A stretch of 64,000 nt of DNA from SZUA-35 sp965530755 (GTDB taxonomy: Bacteria > Actinomycetota > Acidimicrobiia > Acidimicrobiales > SZUA-35). Positions within the stretch are counted from its first letter, which is position 1. Every line of letters starts with the position of its first letter. Under the pieces are notes generated by a model. That model ran no database searches and was not told the origin of the DNA. It worked only from the letters and a program-made list of their open reading frames with translations. Location: the NCBI GenBank assembly GCA_965530755.1, contig CBESNA010000005.1, forward strand, positions 74,525 to 138,524. Reading direction: 5' to 3'. This document shows positions 51,637-60,211 of this stretch, in pieces. The position numbers and the translations under genes are program-made.

Positions 51637-53982
51637 TCACTCCTCGTTCTTCATGGAGTCCATGATGGCGAACTCCAGCTCGCGAAGGATCTCCGGATCC
51701 TCGATCTTGTTCCCGAGATGGTCGCACAGGTAGAAACTGTCCACCGCCTCGGGTCCCAGTGTCTGGACACTCGCGCTACGGATGTCGAGCCGGAACTCGG
51801 CCAGCGCCCGCGCCACCCGATACAGGAGTCCGATCGTGTCCGGAGCGTGGACGTCGACCACGGTGGCCACGTCGGAGATCGAGTTGTCGACGGTGACGAG
51901 GCGTCGAGCCGGCTCAGCCGACAGGCGCCGACGGTAACGCTGATGCTGCACGGCTCGCTGGTTGACGCGGGCCGACAGGGCGAGGCGCCCGTCGAGTGCC
52001 AGGTGGATGTTGGCCACAACGGGATCCCAGTCGATGCCGTGCCCATCGCTGTCGTTCACGGTGAAGCGGCTGCAGGCCATCGCGTCGTCGCCGACGAAGG
52101 CGGACGCGTCGAGCACGTCGAGCCCCGTCAGCGCGAGCACAGCCGCCACCCGTCCGAACATCCCGGGCGCATCACGATCGACCACGGTGACGACGTTGCG
52201 GTGTGCAACCACCGAACGTTTCCCGACCGCCATCTGTTCGAGGAGCTCAACCGGGGGGAAGTCCGGAGTCACGTCTTCGAGCCGGCCCCCTTCGATCACG
52301 TGGCAAGCCCGTTCGACCAGCTCTGAGACCAGACCGGCCTTCCATGAGTTCCACACTGCCGGACCGGTGGCGATGGAATCGGCCTCGGTCAAGGCTCGCA
52401 ACAGTCGCAGGAACGAGACGGAGCGACCGGCTGCAGCCACGGCACGAATCGTGCCCTCGTCGGAGATGTCGCGACGGACGGCAAAGTCGGACAGCATGAG
52501 GTGGTAGCGGCACAGGTCGACGAGGATCGCCGCATCGGATTCGGTGTAGCCCATACGCTCGGCGATCACACTGATCCGTTCCATACCAACGTCGGTGTGA
52601 TCGCCGCTGTAGCCCTTGCCGATGTCGTGCAGGAGCGCCCCCACGACCAACAAATCGGGCCGGTCGACCTCGTGCGTCAGCGAACTCGCATTGGCTGCTG
52701 CCTCACAGAGATGTCGATCGACCGTGAAGGTGTGCAGGACATTGCGCTGCGGCTTGGCTCGCACTGTCCGCCACTCGGGCAGCAGCCGCACCATCAGATC
52801 GAACTGATCGAGATCTTCGATCACCTCGATCGCCGTGCGCCCGGCAAGGAAAAGGTTGGCGAAACGATGACGAGCATCGTCGCCCCACGGCTCCGGAGGC
52901 GTGTCGCCATGATCCCGAAGCTGCTCGAGCGTTCTCCGTCCGAGCATGTGACCGGTGGTGGCAGCGAGCTCGGCGGCCCGCAGTGTGAGCAAGGGGTCGG
53001 AGTCTGGCGTGATTGCGTCGAGCAACTCGATCTGGCCGTCCCGAAGCTCGAATTGCGAGGTGAGCCGTTCAGGAGTCGCCTTCGTTCTCCTCGTATTGCG
53101 GGCGCGACGCCAGCGCACCCACACCTCATCGGAGTGCCATGCCGTTCGGCGCCCGGCAGATGCAAGGTCGAGCATCAGCGCCTGTCCGTCAGCCATGCCC
53201 AAGGCGTCGGCGACGGCGTCCTGATCATCGAGAGTCAGGGTGTCGGTGGCTCGCCCAGTCGATCGATGGAGCTCGAGCCGGGCCGACAACAACAGGTCCG
53301 CCTGCGGGGCCAACTCCTCGAGCTCGGCGGCAGCGAATCCGGGAGCGGCGCGATCTGCCCACCGCATCGCGTGGAGATCTCGAAGCCCGCCGCGCCCATT
53401 CTTGAGCTCCGGTTCGATGGTGAACGACACATCGCCGTACTGCTCGTGCCGCCGCTCGACCGAGGAGGACAACAGTTCGAGGTAGCTCTCCGATCGCTTC
53501 GCCCACAGCTGCTCGGTCGATCTTTCCAACTGACGATGCAACGCCGGGTCACCGGCGATCAGTCGGAGATCGAGCAGAGCCGTGGCCCGATCGAGTTCAG
53601 CCCGAGCTCCCTCGATGGTCTGGTCGACGGTGGCGACGACATGGCCGAGCTTGAGTCCACGATCCCACACCGGATACCAGAGGCGCTCGGCGATGTCCGG
53701 AATCCCCCTCCGCTTCTTGTCGTGTACCAAGATGACGTCGAGATCGCTGAAGGGCCACAACTCGCCCCGTCCGTACCCTCCGAGGGCCAGCAGTGCGATG
53801 CCATCGAGGTCGTCGGTGGCGGCGTCCATGAGCTCGGCGAACCAGGCATCGGCGGTCTCGGCGTGGGCGCGGCAATAGTCAACTCCTGCGAGATGAGGGG
53901 CAACCAGCAGCGGAGTCCGATTCTTCGCCATGGTGTTGTCTATCTGCCGGTCGCCTTGATCGGGAACGGCAGCGGCGATCAC
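51637..53982 (-). CDS. glnD: [protein-PII] uridylyltransferase / nitrogen sensor
   Basis: A 781-residue bifunctional enzyme that adds and removes nucleotidyl groups on the PII protein in response to glutamine. The nucleotidyltransferase motif is GGYGRGELWPFSDLDVIL near residue 70, the HD domain has LLVVGALLHDIGKG, and two ACT domains at the C-terminus bind glutamine (NVVTVVDRDAPGMFGRVAAV and DVHAPDTIGLLYRVARAL). GTG 53982 overlaps the stop of the upstream gene. No glnB or amtB is adjacent in this window, unlike the usual actinobacterial amtB-glnB-glnD order. Confidence 0.93.
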   Translation of the reverse strand: MIAAAVPDQGDRQIDNTMAKNRTPLLVAPHLAGVDYCRAHAETADAWFAELMDAATDDLDGIALLALGGYGRGELWPFSDLDVILVHDKKRRGIPDIAERLWYPVWDRGLKLGHVVATVDQTIEGARAELDRATALLDLRLIAGDPALHRQLERSTEQLWAKRSESYLELLSSSVERRHEQYGDVSFTIEPELKNGRGGLRDLHAMRWADRAAPGFAAAELEELAPQADLLLSARLELHRSTGRATDTLTLDDQDAVADALGMADGQALMLDLASAGRRTAWHSDEVWVRWRRARNTRRTKATPERLTSQFELRDGQIELLDAITPDSDPLLTLRAAELAATTGHMLGRRTLEQLRDHGDTPPEPWGDDARHRFANLFLAGRTAIEVIEDLDQFDLMVRLLPEWRTVRAKPQRNVLHTFTVDRHLCEAAANASSLTHEVDRPDLLVVGALLHDIGKGYSGDHTDVGMERISVIAERMGYTESDAAILVDLCRYHLMLSDFAVRRDISDEGTIRAVAAAGRSVSFLRLLRALTEADSIATGPAVWNSWKAGLVSELVERACHVIEGGRLEDVTPDFPPVELLEQMAVGKRSVVAHRNVVTVVDRDAPGMFGRVAAVLALTGLDVLDASAFVGDDAMACSRFTVNDSDGHGIDWDPVVANIHLALDGRLALSARVNQRAVQHQRYRRRLSAEPARRLVTVDNSISDVATVVDVHAPDTIGLLYRVARALAEFRLDIRSASVQTLGPEAVDSFYLCDHLGNKIEDPEILRELEFAIMDSMKNEE

Positions 53983-54449
53983 GACCGAAGACCCTCGTCC
54001 CGTCGACGCCGAAGATGGACGTGGGCCTTTGCTGCACCCCAGGTCAGGCCGGCGGTGTGGAGATCCTCGTGAACGTCGCCGAACGCTGCCGGCACAAGGT
54101 CGAAATGGTCGCCTGGGAAAATGCGAACGGCGTCAGGGTCTCGACGTGGTGGCGCGACCCCGGACTCGGCCAACGTCTGCGTGATCGGCTCGACCAGCCT
54201 GCGGATCACGGCCAGAGGGTTGGCATGTTGATCGTCGATGTCGGACCGGAGGAGGGCAGTGACCGTTTCGATGGTTCGGTCGACGTCTCGAGAAAGCCCT
54301 CCGGCGGCAGTGCGGCCTTCCTCGACACCGAGATGGTCGGTGAGCAGACGTTCGACCCATCTCGGCACGTGCTCTGCCAGTCCTTCGATGAGCGCCTCGG
54401 CGTACGCAGCGAGAAGCTCGTCATCTGATGGCTGGTCAGTCGTAGGCAC
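53979..54449 (-). CDS. hypothetical protein between S1-domain gene and glnD
   Basis: A 156-residue acidic, mostly helical protein (DDELLAAYAEALIEGLAEHVPRWVERLL early; DAVRIFPGDHFDLVPAAFGDVHEDLHTAGLTWGAAKAHVH late). I do not recognise a family. GTG 54449 overlaps the 3' end of the S1 gene by 14 bases, and its stop overlaps the glnD start, so it is firmly inside the operon. Earlier in-frame starts lie further inside the S1 gene. Confidence 0.78.
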   Translation of the reverse strand: MPTTDQPSDDELLAAYAEALIEGLAEHVPRWVERLLTDHLGVEEGRTAAGGLSRDVDRTIETVTALLRSDIDDQHANPLAVIRRLVEPITQTLAESGVAPPRRDPDAVRIFPGDHFDLVPAAFGDVHEDLHTAGLTWGAAKAHVHLRRRRDEGLRS

Positions 54450-55503
54450 TGCTGACAGCCTGCCGGATCGACAGTTCGATCCGGCGCCGCTTGCGATCAA
54501 CCGAGAGCACCTTCACCCGCACGATTTCCCCCGGGGCCACGAGCTCTTCCGGGGTGGACACTCGATGTTCGGCAAGTTCGGAGAGGTGCACGAGACCCTC
54601 GCTGCCGCCGATGTCGACGAACGCCCCGAAGTCGACGAGACGACAGATGGGCCCCTCCAGGATCGAGCCGACCTCGATCCCGGCGAGCGGGTCCGGCGAC
54701 ACGCGCCGCATTGACAACGAAACGCGCCGCTTCTTGACCTTCACGTCGAGGATCTTCACCTCGACCTCGTCGCCGACCTTCACGACCTCGGACGGGTGTC
54801 GAACGCGTCCCCATGAGAGTTCGGACAGATGGACCAGGCCCTTGATTCCGCCAAGATCCACGAAGGCTCCGAAGTCTGTGAGCGACGAGACGTTCCCGGA
54901 TCTCGTGGCGCCGACCTCGAGGCCGGACAGGACGTCATGAATCTGCTTCCGCTGTTCCTTCAGCAGCAACGACCGGCGAGACAGGACGAGCCGCTCCTTG
55001 GCGAGGTCGACCTCCAGAACTCGGAAGTCGAACGACTGACCCACGAAGGGGCGAAGGTCGGACGGCGGTTCGAGCACAAGATGCGTCGATGGGACGAAGC
55101 CACGCACGCCGGCGTCGACAACGACACCGCGCTTCGAGACCGATACGACGGTGCCCGAGACCAACTCGTTGCGTTCCGCGGCCGCGACGACGTGCTCCCA
55201 CGCCCGTTTCTTGAGGGCCCATGCCCTCGACAGCACGAGGCGACCCTTCGGATCCTCGCGACTCAGCAACGCTCCCTCGACCCGATCGCCGACGCTCAAG
55301 ATGGAGGTGGGGTCGGTATCGGCGTCGTCGAAATTACGACGAGAGATCACGGCCGGTCGCCCATCGTCTGTCGTCAGCTCGACCTCGTCGGCGGACACCT
55401 GGGTGACCAGGCCACCGAGAATCTTGACTGCATCGGACGGCGCCCGCGCTGCTCCTCTTGCCGGCGGAACCGGCGGAGGAATGGGCGTGGGGACGTCAGG
55501 CAT
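54436..55503 (-). CDS. S1 RNA-binding domain protein (RpsA-like)
   Basis: A 355-residue protein with a proline-rich N-terminus and four S1-type repeats; the best are VSGTVVSVSKRGVVVDAGVRGFVP, RSGNVSSLTDFGAFVDLGGIKGLVHLSELSW and LEGPICRLVDFGAFVDIGGSEGLVHLSEL. It binds RNA and may assist translation or RNA turnover, but it is shorter than typical ribosomal protein S1 and may be a second S1-like factor. TACCTT ends exactly six bases before ATG 55503, indicating a leaderless start. First gene of the operon that ends with the NUDIX gene. Confidence 0.87.
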   Translation of the reverse strand: MPDVPTPIPPPVPPARGAARAPSDAVKILGGLVTQVSADEVELTTDDGRPAVISRRNFDDADTDPTSILSVGDRVEGALLSREDPKGRLVLSRAWALKKRAWEHVVAAAERNELVSGTVVSVSKRGVVVDAGVRGFVPSTHLVLEPPSDLRPFVGQSFDFRVLEVDLAKERLVLSRRSLLLKEQRKQIHDVLSGLEVGATRSGNVSSLTDFGAFVDLGGIKGLVHLSELSWGRVRHPSEVVKVGDEVEVKILDVKVKKRRVSLSMRRVSPDPLAGIEVGSILEGPICRLVDFGAFVDIGGSEGLVHLSELAEHRVSTPEELVAPGEIVRVKVLSVDRKRRRIELSIRQAVSSAYD

Positions 55504-55563
55504 ACGACAAAGGTACGCAATGGAGAACCGCAAGGTCACACCGAGTGTGTCCGCACGTGTGTG

Positions 55564-56247
55564 TCAGAGCACTCCGATGGCAGTGAGCGTGGCGTCCGGA
55601 TCGGCCACCATGCCGGTGTAGAAGGCACCGAACTCGGCGTACACCGCCGACGCCTCGTCGTACCGCATCGTGTAGACGACCTCCTTGAGATCGTCCGGTT
55701 TCTGGGCGAAGAGGGTGACCCCCCACTCGAAATCGTCGACACCGGTCGAGGCAGTGATCAACTGCACGAGGCGACCAGCGAACTTCCGGCCCGACATGCC
55801 GTGCTCCATCATCAGATCTCGCCGTCGATCGAAATCGAGCGTGAACCAGTTGTCGTCGTGATCGCGCCGTTTGCTCATCGGGTAGAAACACCAGGCGCTC
55901 TTTCCCTCTGGCGGAAGGACCGGATAGAGCCGGGCTTGCTTCGCCTCGTTGGGCACGCCCTTTGCGTATTCGCTGACTTCGGTGAGTGAGACATAGCTGT
56001 CCACGAGCTCGAGACCGGCAAGTGACATGGCCGTCTGAAACTGTCGCAACCGCCACAGATCCTTGCCGAGGGCCATGGTCGCCAGATCAGCTTTGTGACC
56101 GAGCATCGCCACGGTGACGACCTGGTCATCACCCGAGGTCGCATCCTTGACAGCTTGGAGGATTGCCTCGCGATCGGCGAGCGGCGTCGTCTTCCAGAAC
56201 AAATGGACGACACCGAGACCTTCACTGGGAACCGCTGGTTCGAACAT
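55564..56247 (-). CDS. hemQ: coproheme decarboxylase HemQ (chlorite dismutase family)
   Basis: A 227-residue enzyme of the chlorite dismutase family lacking the distal arginine signature of true dismutases. WCFYPMSKRRDHDDNWFTL carries the active-site Tyr, and MEHGMSGRKFAGRLVQLITASTG carries the haem-ligand His. HemQ decarboxylates coprohaem III to protohaem, the last step of the actinobacterial haem pathway, complementing HemE and HemY encoded at 22-24 kb. TAGACT ends exactly six bases before the ATG. Confidence 0.93.
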   Translation of the reverse strand: MFEPAVPSEGLGVVHLFWKTTPLADREAILQAVKDATSGDDQVVTVAMLGHKADLATMALGKDLWRLRQFQTAMSLAGLELVDSYVSLTEVSEYAKGVPNEAKQARLYPVLPPEGKSAWCFYPMSKRRDHDDNWFTLDFDRRRDLMMEHGMSGRKFAGRLVQLITASTGVDDFEWGVTLFAQKPDDLKEVVYTMRYDEASAVYAEFGAFYTGMVADPDATLTAIGVL

Positions 56248-56308
56248 GCACGAAGTCTACGGAAGCCGGAACGGCCGCGACCGACGGGCCGCACGACGAG
56301 TAGGCCGG

Positions 56309-57109
56309 TCAGACGAGGCTGCTGGGGCTGTAGATGCTGCCATCACCGTTTCGGGCGAACCCGACGAGCGTCAATCCGGCACGGCGTGCCGTGGCCACAG
56401 CGAGGGACGACGGACCTGACACGGCGACCAGGGCCGAGAAGCCTCCAGCCCATGCCTTCTGCACCATTTCGAATGATGCCCGACCACTGACGAAGAGGGC
56501 AAGGTCGAGTGCCGGGAGGCGACCATCGAGCAGCAAGCGACCCACGACCTTGTCGACTGCGTTGTGTCGGCCGATGTCCTCGCGCAACACAAGGAGGTTT
56601 CCCGATCGATCGAACGCCCCTGCAGCATGACTGGCGCCGGTGACGCCGAACAGCCCTTGTTGCTCCTGCGCTTTCCGGGGCAGGCCGAGCAAGAAGGCCG
56701 GGTCCCACGGTTCGTACGCGGGAAGAACCTGCAGGCGATCGGCGAGCTCGCCGATCGCCTCGGCGCCACAGATCCCACACGATGACGTGGTGGACCCGAG
56801 ACGCGGGGTCGGTTCCGGGGCGAGGCCTCCGGTCGAGACTGACACGATGTTGAATTCGGAGTCGACGGGCGCTCGGGTACCGCAGTATCGGATGCCGAGA
56901 ATGGGAGCACCGTCGAGCACTCCTTCAGACAGGCAGAATCCGGCGGCAAGCTCGAAGTCGTGGCCCGGTGTCCGCATCGTCGACGAAACCTGAGTGTCGT
57001 CGAGATGAATCGCCAGCGGCTCCTCAACCAAGAGATCGTCCGGGCATCTCGTCGAGTCCCCGGCGGTGAATCGACGGGCAATGATCCTCTGGCTCCGCGA
57101 TCGCACCAT
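56309..57109 (-). CDS. fdhD: formate dehydrogenase accessory sulfurtransferase FdhD
   Basis: A 266-residue protein that passes sulfur to the molybdenum cofactor of formate dehydrogenase. The CGICG motif (Cys111, Cys114), LLVEEPLAIHLDD, MRTPGHDFELAAGF, and LREDIGRHNAVDKVVG are diagnostic. No formate dehydrogenase gene is in the window. TAGCCT ends exactly six bases before ATG 57109, so it has its own promoter despite the small gene upstream. Confidence 0.93.
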   Translation of the reverse strand: MVRSRSQRIIARRFTAGDSTRCPDDLLVEEPLAIHLDDTQVSSTMRTPGHDFELAAGFCLSEGVLDGAPILGIRYCGTRAPVDSEFNIVSVSTGGLAPEPTPRLGSTTSSCGICGAEAIGELADRLQVLPAYEPWDPAFLLGLPRKAQEQQGLFGVTGASHAAGAFDRSGNLLVLREDIGRHNAVDKVVGRLLLDGRLPALDLALFVSGRASFEMVQKAWAGGFSALVAVSGPSSLAVATARRAGLTLVGFARNGDGSIYSPSSLV

Positions 57110-57196
57110 CCGGCAAGGCTACTCACCGCCGATTGCCCCGCCCCTGTGGGGCAGGGAGTCGTCTCCCGCAGGCGCCAGGTCAGGCGCAGGCACCAC

Positions 57197-57517
57197 TCAG
57201 AGGTGGCGCTCGTCGCATTCCAGAGCCGACTCCACCGATGCCAACGCTCCGACGACGAGTTCGGCGAGTTCGTCATCGATCGGGCCGATCAACGAGATGT
57301 CGTCGAGCACGTCTTCGATGAGCCGACGAGTCGAGGCCGTCGTGGCCCGCTCGAACGCGCACTCGAGCCAGATCCGATACGCCCGGGTCGGCTGACCGCT
57401 GTCGCAGCCAAGATCGAGCGTGGGCGAGTGCTCGATGAGCGTCAACAGGTCCATCACCCCGATCTGATCGATCGAGACGGTGGTGAGCGGGGCCGAGTGA
57501 CCGAGCGACAGTGTCAT
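57197..57517 (-). CDS. hypothetical 106-aa acidic protein
   Basis: A 106-residue acidic protein rich in Leu, Asp and Glu (STRRLIEDVLDDISLIGPID, ELAELVVGALASVESALECD). I do not recognise a family. It lies between fdhD and the hairpin element downstream of groEL. ATG 57517 lacks a good ribosome site. Codon use looks like the neighbouring genes, with no strong competing frame, which supports it being real. Confidence 0.6.
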   Translation of the reverse strand: MTLSLGHSAPLTTVSIDQIGVMDLLTLIEHSPTLDLGCDSGQPTRAYRIWLECAFERATTASTRRLIEDVLDDISLIGPIDDELAELVVGALASVESALECDERHL

Positions 57518-57577
57518 GCCAGGTCCATCGGATGAGCCGAACGGCCCATGAGTGTTCCGCCCCGAAAAATGTGAAAT

Positions 57578-57648
57578 GGGGCCGGAGCTTCACATTCACA
57601 ACGCTGCTTTGTTGCCTTCGGCAGTTGTGAATGTGAAGCTCCGACCCC
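57578..57648. repeat. 25-bp near-perfect inverted repeat (large hairpin)
   Basis: The arms 57578-57602 and 57624-57648 are complementary at 24 of 25 positions (GGGGCCGGAGCTTCACATTC paired with GAATGTGAAGCTCCGACCCC, continued by CACAAC/GTTGTG), around a 21-base loop. An AATGTGAA at 57568-57575 offers a competing partner for the left arm. It lies in the 147-base gap between groEL and the 106-aa gene. The shape resembles a REP-type or miniature mobile element more than a simple terminator. Confidence 0.85.
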
Positions 57649-57664
57649 GATTCCGGGCCTCAGA

Positions 57665-59284
57665 TCACATCATTCCGCTCATGTCCGGCATGCCGCCCGA
57701 ACCAGCCGCTTCCGGGAGGTCGGAAACGACCGCCTCGGTGGTGAGGAACAGAGCGGCGATCGAACCTGCGTTCTCGATTCCCGACCGGGTGACCTTCGCA
57801 GCATCGACCACGCCCTTCGCCTTGAGGTCCTCGTACTCCCCGGTGGCAGCGTTGAGCCCGTTCCAGCCTTCGAGGTGTCGGACCTTGTCCACGGCGACTC
57901 CACCTTCGAGACCGGCGTTCTCAGCGATCTGGTACAGCGGACGCTGCAGCGCATGAGCCACGATCATCGCACCGGTCTGCTCATCACCCTTCAGCTTCTT
58001 CGCAACCTTCTCGACACTCGCCTGAGCACGGAGCAAGGTGACTCCGCCGCCGCAGACAATGCCCTCTTCGATGGCGGCCTTGGTGGTGGATACTGCATCC
58101 TCAATTCGGTGCTTTTTCTCCTTGAGCTCGACCTCGGTCGCAGCGCCAACCTTCAGAACGGCGACGCCTCCGGCCAGCTTTGCCAGGCGCTCCTGGAGTT
58201 TCTCGCGGTCGTAGTCGGAGTCGGTGTTCTCGATCTCGGACCGGATCTGACTGATCCGACCGGCGACGTCTCCGGCGGCTCCGCCACCCTCGACGATGGT
58301 GGTCTCGTCCTTGGTGATCGTGATGGAACGGGCCGTGCCGAGCACGTCCAGACCGGCGGTCTCGAGCGAGAGACCGACCTCTTCGAGAATCACCTGGCCG
58401 CCCGTGAGGAGCGCCATGTCCTGCATCATCGCCTTGCGGCGGTCACCAAAGCCGGGAGCCTTGACCGCAGCAGCGCTGAACGTCCCGCGGATCTTGTTGA
58501 CCACGAGCGTCGACAACGCCTCGCCCTCAACGTCCTCCGCGATGATCACCAGCGACTTACCGGTCTGCATGACCTTCTCGAGCAGCGGCACGAGCTCACG
58601 AACATTCCCGACCTTCGATCCGACGAACAGAACGTACGGATTCTCGAACACTGCCTCCATCCGCTCGGTGTCGGTGACGAAGTACGGGCTGATGTAGCCC
58701 TTGTCGAACCGCATGCCCTCGGTGAACTCGAGATCCATACCGAAGGTGTTCGACTCGTCGACGGTGACAACGCCGTCCTTGCCGACCTTGTCGATGGCGT
58801 CGGCGATCAGGCCGCCGATTGTGGTGTCGTTCGCCGAAATCGAAGCGACCTGTGCGATCTGCGCCTTGTCCTCGACATCGACGGCGAAATCACGGATTGA
58901 CTGCACTGCGGCGGCAACACCGGCCTCGATGCCACGCTTGAGCGACATCGGGTTTGCACCGGCTGCAACGTTTCGCATGCCTTCGCCGACCATCGCCCAC
59001 GCGAGGACCGTGGCCGTCGTGGTGCCGTCGCCGGCGACATCGTCGGTCTTCTTCGCGACTTCCTTGACCAGCTCGGCACCAATGCGCTCAATCGGGTCGG
59101 CGAGGTCGATCTCCTTCGCGATCGACACACCGTCGTTGGTGATCGTGGGGGCTCCCCACTTCTTGTCGATCGCGACGTTCCGGCCCTTCGGGCCAAGCGT
59201 CACGCGCACCGCGTCGGCAAGCTGGTTCATTCCTGACTCCAACTTGCGGCGGGCGTCATCGTCAAACGAAATGTTCTTCGCCAT
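57665..59284 (-). CDS. groEL: chaperonin GroEL (60 kDa chaperonin)
   Basis: A 539-residue group I chaperonin that folds proteins in an ATP-driven double ring. LGPKGRNVAIDKKWG, VAGDGTTTATVLAWAM, the apical VAAVKAPGFGDRRKAM and GIVCGGGVTLLRA are all conserved. The C-terminus ends in GSGGMPDMSGMM, a short Gly/Met tail. No groES is adjacent, so this is a separately encoded copy as in many actinobacteria. An AGGAGGA site lies nine bases before ATG 59284, and a CIRCE element is upstream. Confidence 0.96.
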   Translation of the reverse strand: MAKNISFDDDARRKLESGMNQLADAVRVTLGPKGRNVAIDKKWGAPTITNDGVSIAKEIDLADPIERIGAELVKEVAKKTDDVAGDGTTTATVLAWAMVGEGMRNVAAGANPMSLKRGIEAGVAAAVQSIRDFAVDVEDKAQIAQVASISANDTTIGGLIADAIDKVGKDGVVTVDESNTFGMDLEFTEGMRFDKGYISPYFVTDTERMEAVFENPYVLFVGSKVGNVRELVPLLEKVMQTGKSLVIIAEDVEGEALSTLVVNKIRGTFSAAAVKAPGFGDRRKAMMQDMALLTGGQVILEEVGLSLETAGLDVLGTARSITITKDETTIVEGGGAAGDVAGRISQIRSEIENTDSDYDREKLQERLAKLAGGVAVLKVGAATEVELKEKKHRIEDAVSTTKAAIEEGIVCGGGVTLLRAQASVEKVAKKLKGDEQTGAMIVAHALQRPLYQIAENAGLEGGVAVDKVRHLEGWNGLNAATGEYEDLKAKGVVDAAKVTRSGIENAGSIAALFLTTEAVVSDLPEAAGSGGMPDMSGMM

Positions 59285-59319
59285 GGGGGCGAGTCCTCCT
59301 CGGAGAGTTCGAATTCGAG

Positions 59320-59346
59320 TTAGCACTCTAGTCATGAGAGTGCTAA
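59320..59346. promoter_or_regulatory. CIRCE operator for HrcA
   Basis: TTAGCACTC (59320-59328), nine bases, then GAGTGCTAA (59338-59346): an exact match to the CIRCE consensus. It would place groEL under HrcA heat-shock repression. On the minus strand TTGCAG (59352-59347) and TAGAGT (inside the element, spacing 16) could be the promoter, so HrcA would cover the -10. Confidence 0.94.
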
Positions 59347-59396
59347 CTGCAACCATCGCAGCGGGATCGAAAAGCGATCGGTCGGCGGAAAACTTG

Positions 59397-59426
59397 AACG
59401 GCCGACAGCAGAAGCTGTCGGCCGTT
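59397..59426. terminator. strong bidirectional hairpin between groEL and divergent genes
   Basis: AACGGCCGACAGC (59397-59409) and GCTGTCGGCCGTT (59414-59426) form a perfect 13-bp stem with an AGAA loop, followed by TTTTCC on the plus strand and by an A/T-rich flank on the other side. It has terminator form in both directions but lies upstream of both divergent genes. The remaining bases from 59427 to 59685 hold no gene I can support. Confidence 0.7.
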
Positions 59427-59685
59427 TTCCCGGTTCCCGCCGAGAGTGGCCACCGTCGCAAAGGGGAGAAACGACCGTGACCACCATCCTTCGGCACGCT
59501 CATCCGAGTTGTTGAACGATCTCCGATGATTTCTGAAACGAAGCAACCGATTTGGACCGATGGACCCACGTGGGCAACCTCCCCCAGCGGGCCGTGGGCC
59601 GTTCGACCCAGAAATCGCTCAAGTTGTGGGCCGAATGATCCGTTGCCTGTCTCAACCACTCGCCCAGCCGGACGGAGGTCCAACC

Positions 59686-59994
59686 GTGGTTTCCCTCAGT
59701 ACCTCGCTCACCAGTAACCCGCTCACCAACACATCTGTCACCAGCCCTTCCTCGAGGACCGCTCCTCTCACGAACGCATCGTTCACTCCTCTCGCGAACC
59801 TCACGACCGCCACCACCGAGGCACCTCATGATCGGCTCGCCGAATTGGTTCATCACCTGAGCGACGCGCCGCTCGCTGATGCCCGCCGAGCCGTGCAGCA
59901 TCACCGACCGTCCGGGTCGGTTGCGGACCCTCTCACCGTCGTGGCTGCAGCAATGGTGCAGCTCCGCAACGAACGGCCGAAGCTCGTCGCCTAA
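59686..59994 (+). CDS. hypothetical protein with low-complexity Ser/Thr/Leu N-terminus
   Basis: A 102-residue protein. The first 45 residues are low-complexity (SLTSNPLTNTSVTSPSSRT); the last 55 look like a folded helical domain (HDRLAELVHHLSDAPLADAR, then VADPLTVVAAAMVQLRNERP). GTG 59686 was chosen because a GGAGG site ends seven bases upstream; ATG 59560 would add 42 poorly structured residues. An opposite-strand ORF here is compositionally poor. No family recognised. Confidence 0.5.
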   Translation: MVSLSTSLTSNPLTNTSVTSPSSRTAPLTNASFTPLANLTTATTEAPHDRLAELVHHLSDAPLADARRAVQHHRPSGSVADPLTVVAAAMVQLRNERPKLVA

Positions 59995-60003
59995 CATGGG
60001 GTG

Positions 60004-60201
60004 ATGGCTGCACCGCTCGAACGTCCGAAGACCCCGCTTTCGGTCATCGTCGTCGGCTCGGTCATCGCCGCGCTGGTCGGCCTCTTCGTCCTACGCCTCA
60101 TCATCGGGCTCGTGATCACGTTGACGAAGATCGGGATCGCGGTGGCGATCGTGGTTGCCATCGTCGTCGCGATCCGCCGCCTCACCGACGACGACAGCTA
60201 G
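60004..60201 (+). CDS. small two-helix membrane protein
   Basis: A 65-residue protein with a basic N-terminus and two very hydrophobic segments rich in Val and Ile (about 12-33 and 36-57), ending RRLTDDDS. No family recognised. TAACAT ends exactly six bases before ATG 60004 (GTG 60001 is in frame directly before it), consistent with a leaderless transcript. Confidence 0.65.
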   Translation: MAAPLERPKTPLSVIVVGSVIAALVGLFVLRLIIGLVITLTKIGIAVAIVVAIVVAIRRLTDDDS

Positions 60202-60211
60202 CGGATCCGGG

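Noticed and set aside
56235..56250. Third LexA box near the hemQ start (CGAACATGCACGAA)
   Set aside because: Only one half-site matches; the second half lacks GTTCG.
57875..59480. Plus-strand frames opposite groEL
   Set aside because: Shadows of the highly conserved chaperonin gene.
59500..59997. Minus-strand 165-codon ORF opposite the 59686 gene
   Set aside because: Composition is arginine/glutamate-rich like a shadow frame; the plus-strand ORF has a GGAGG site and a plausible helical domain.
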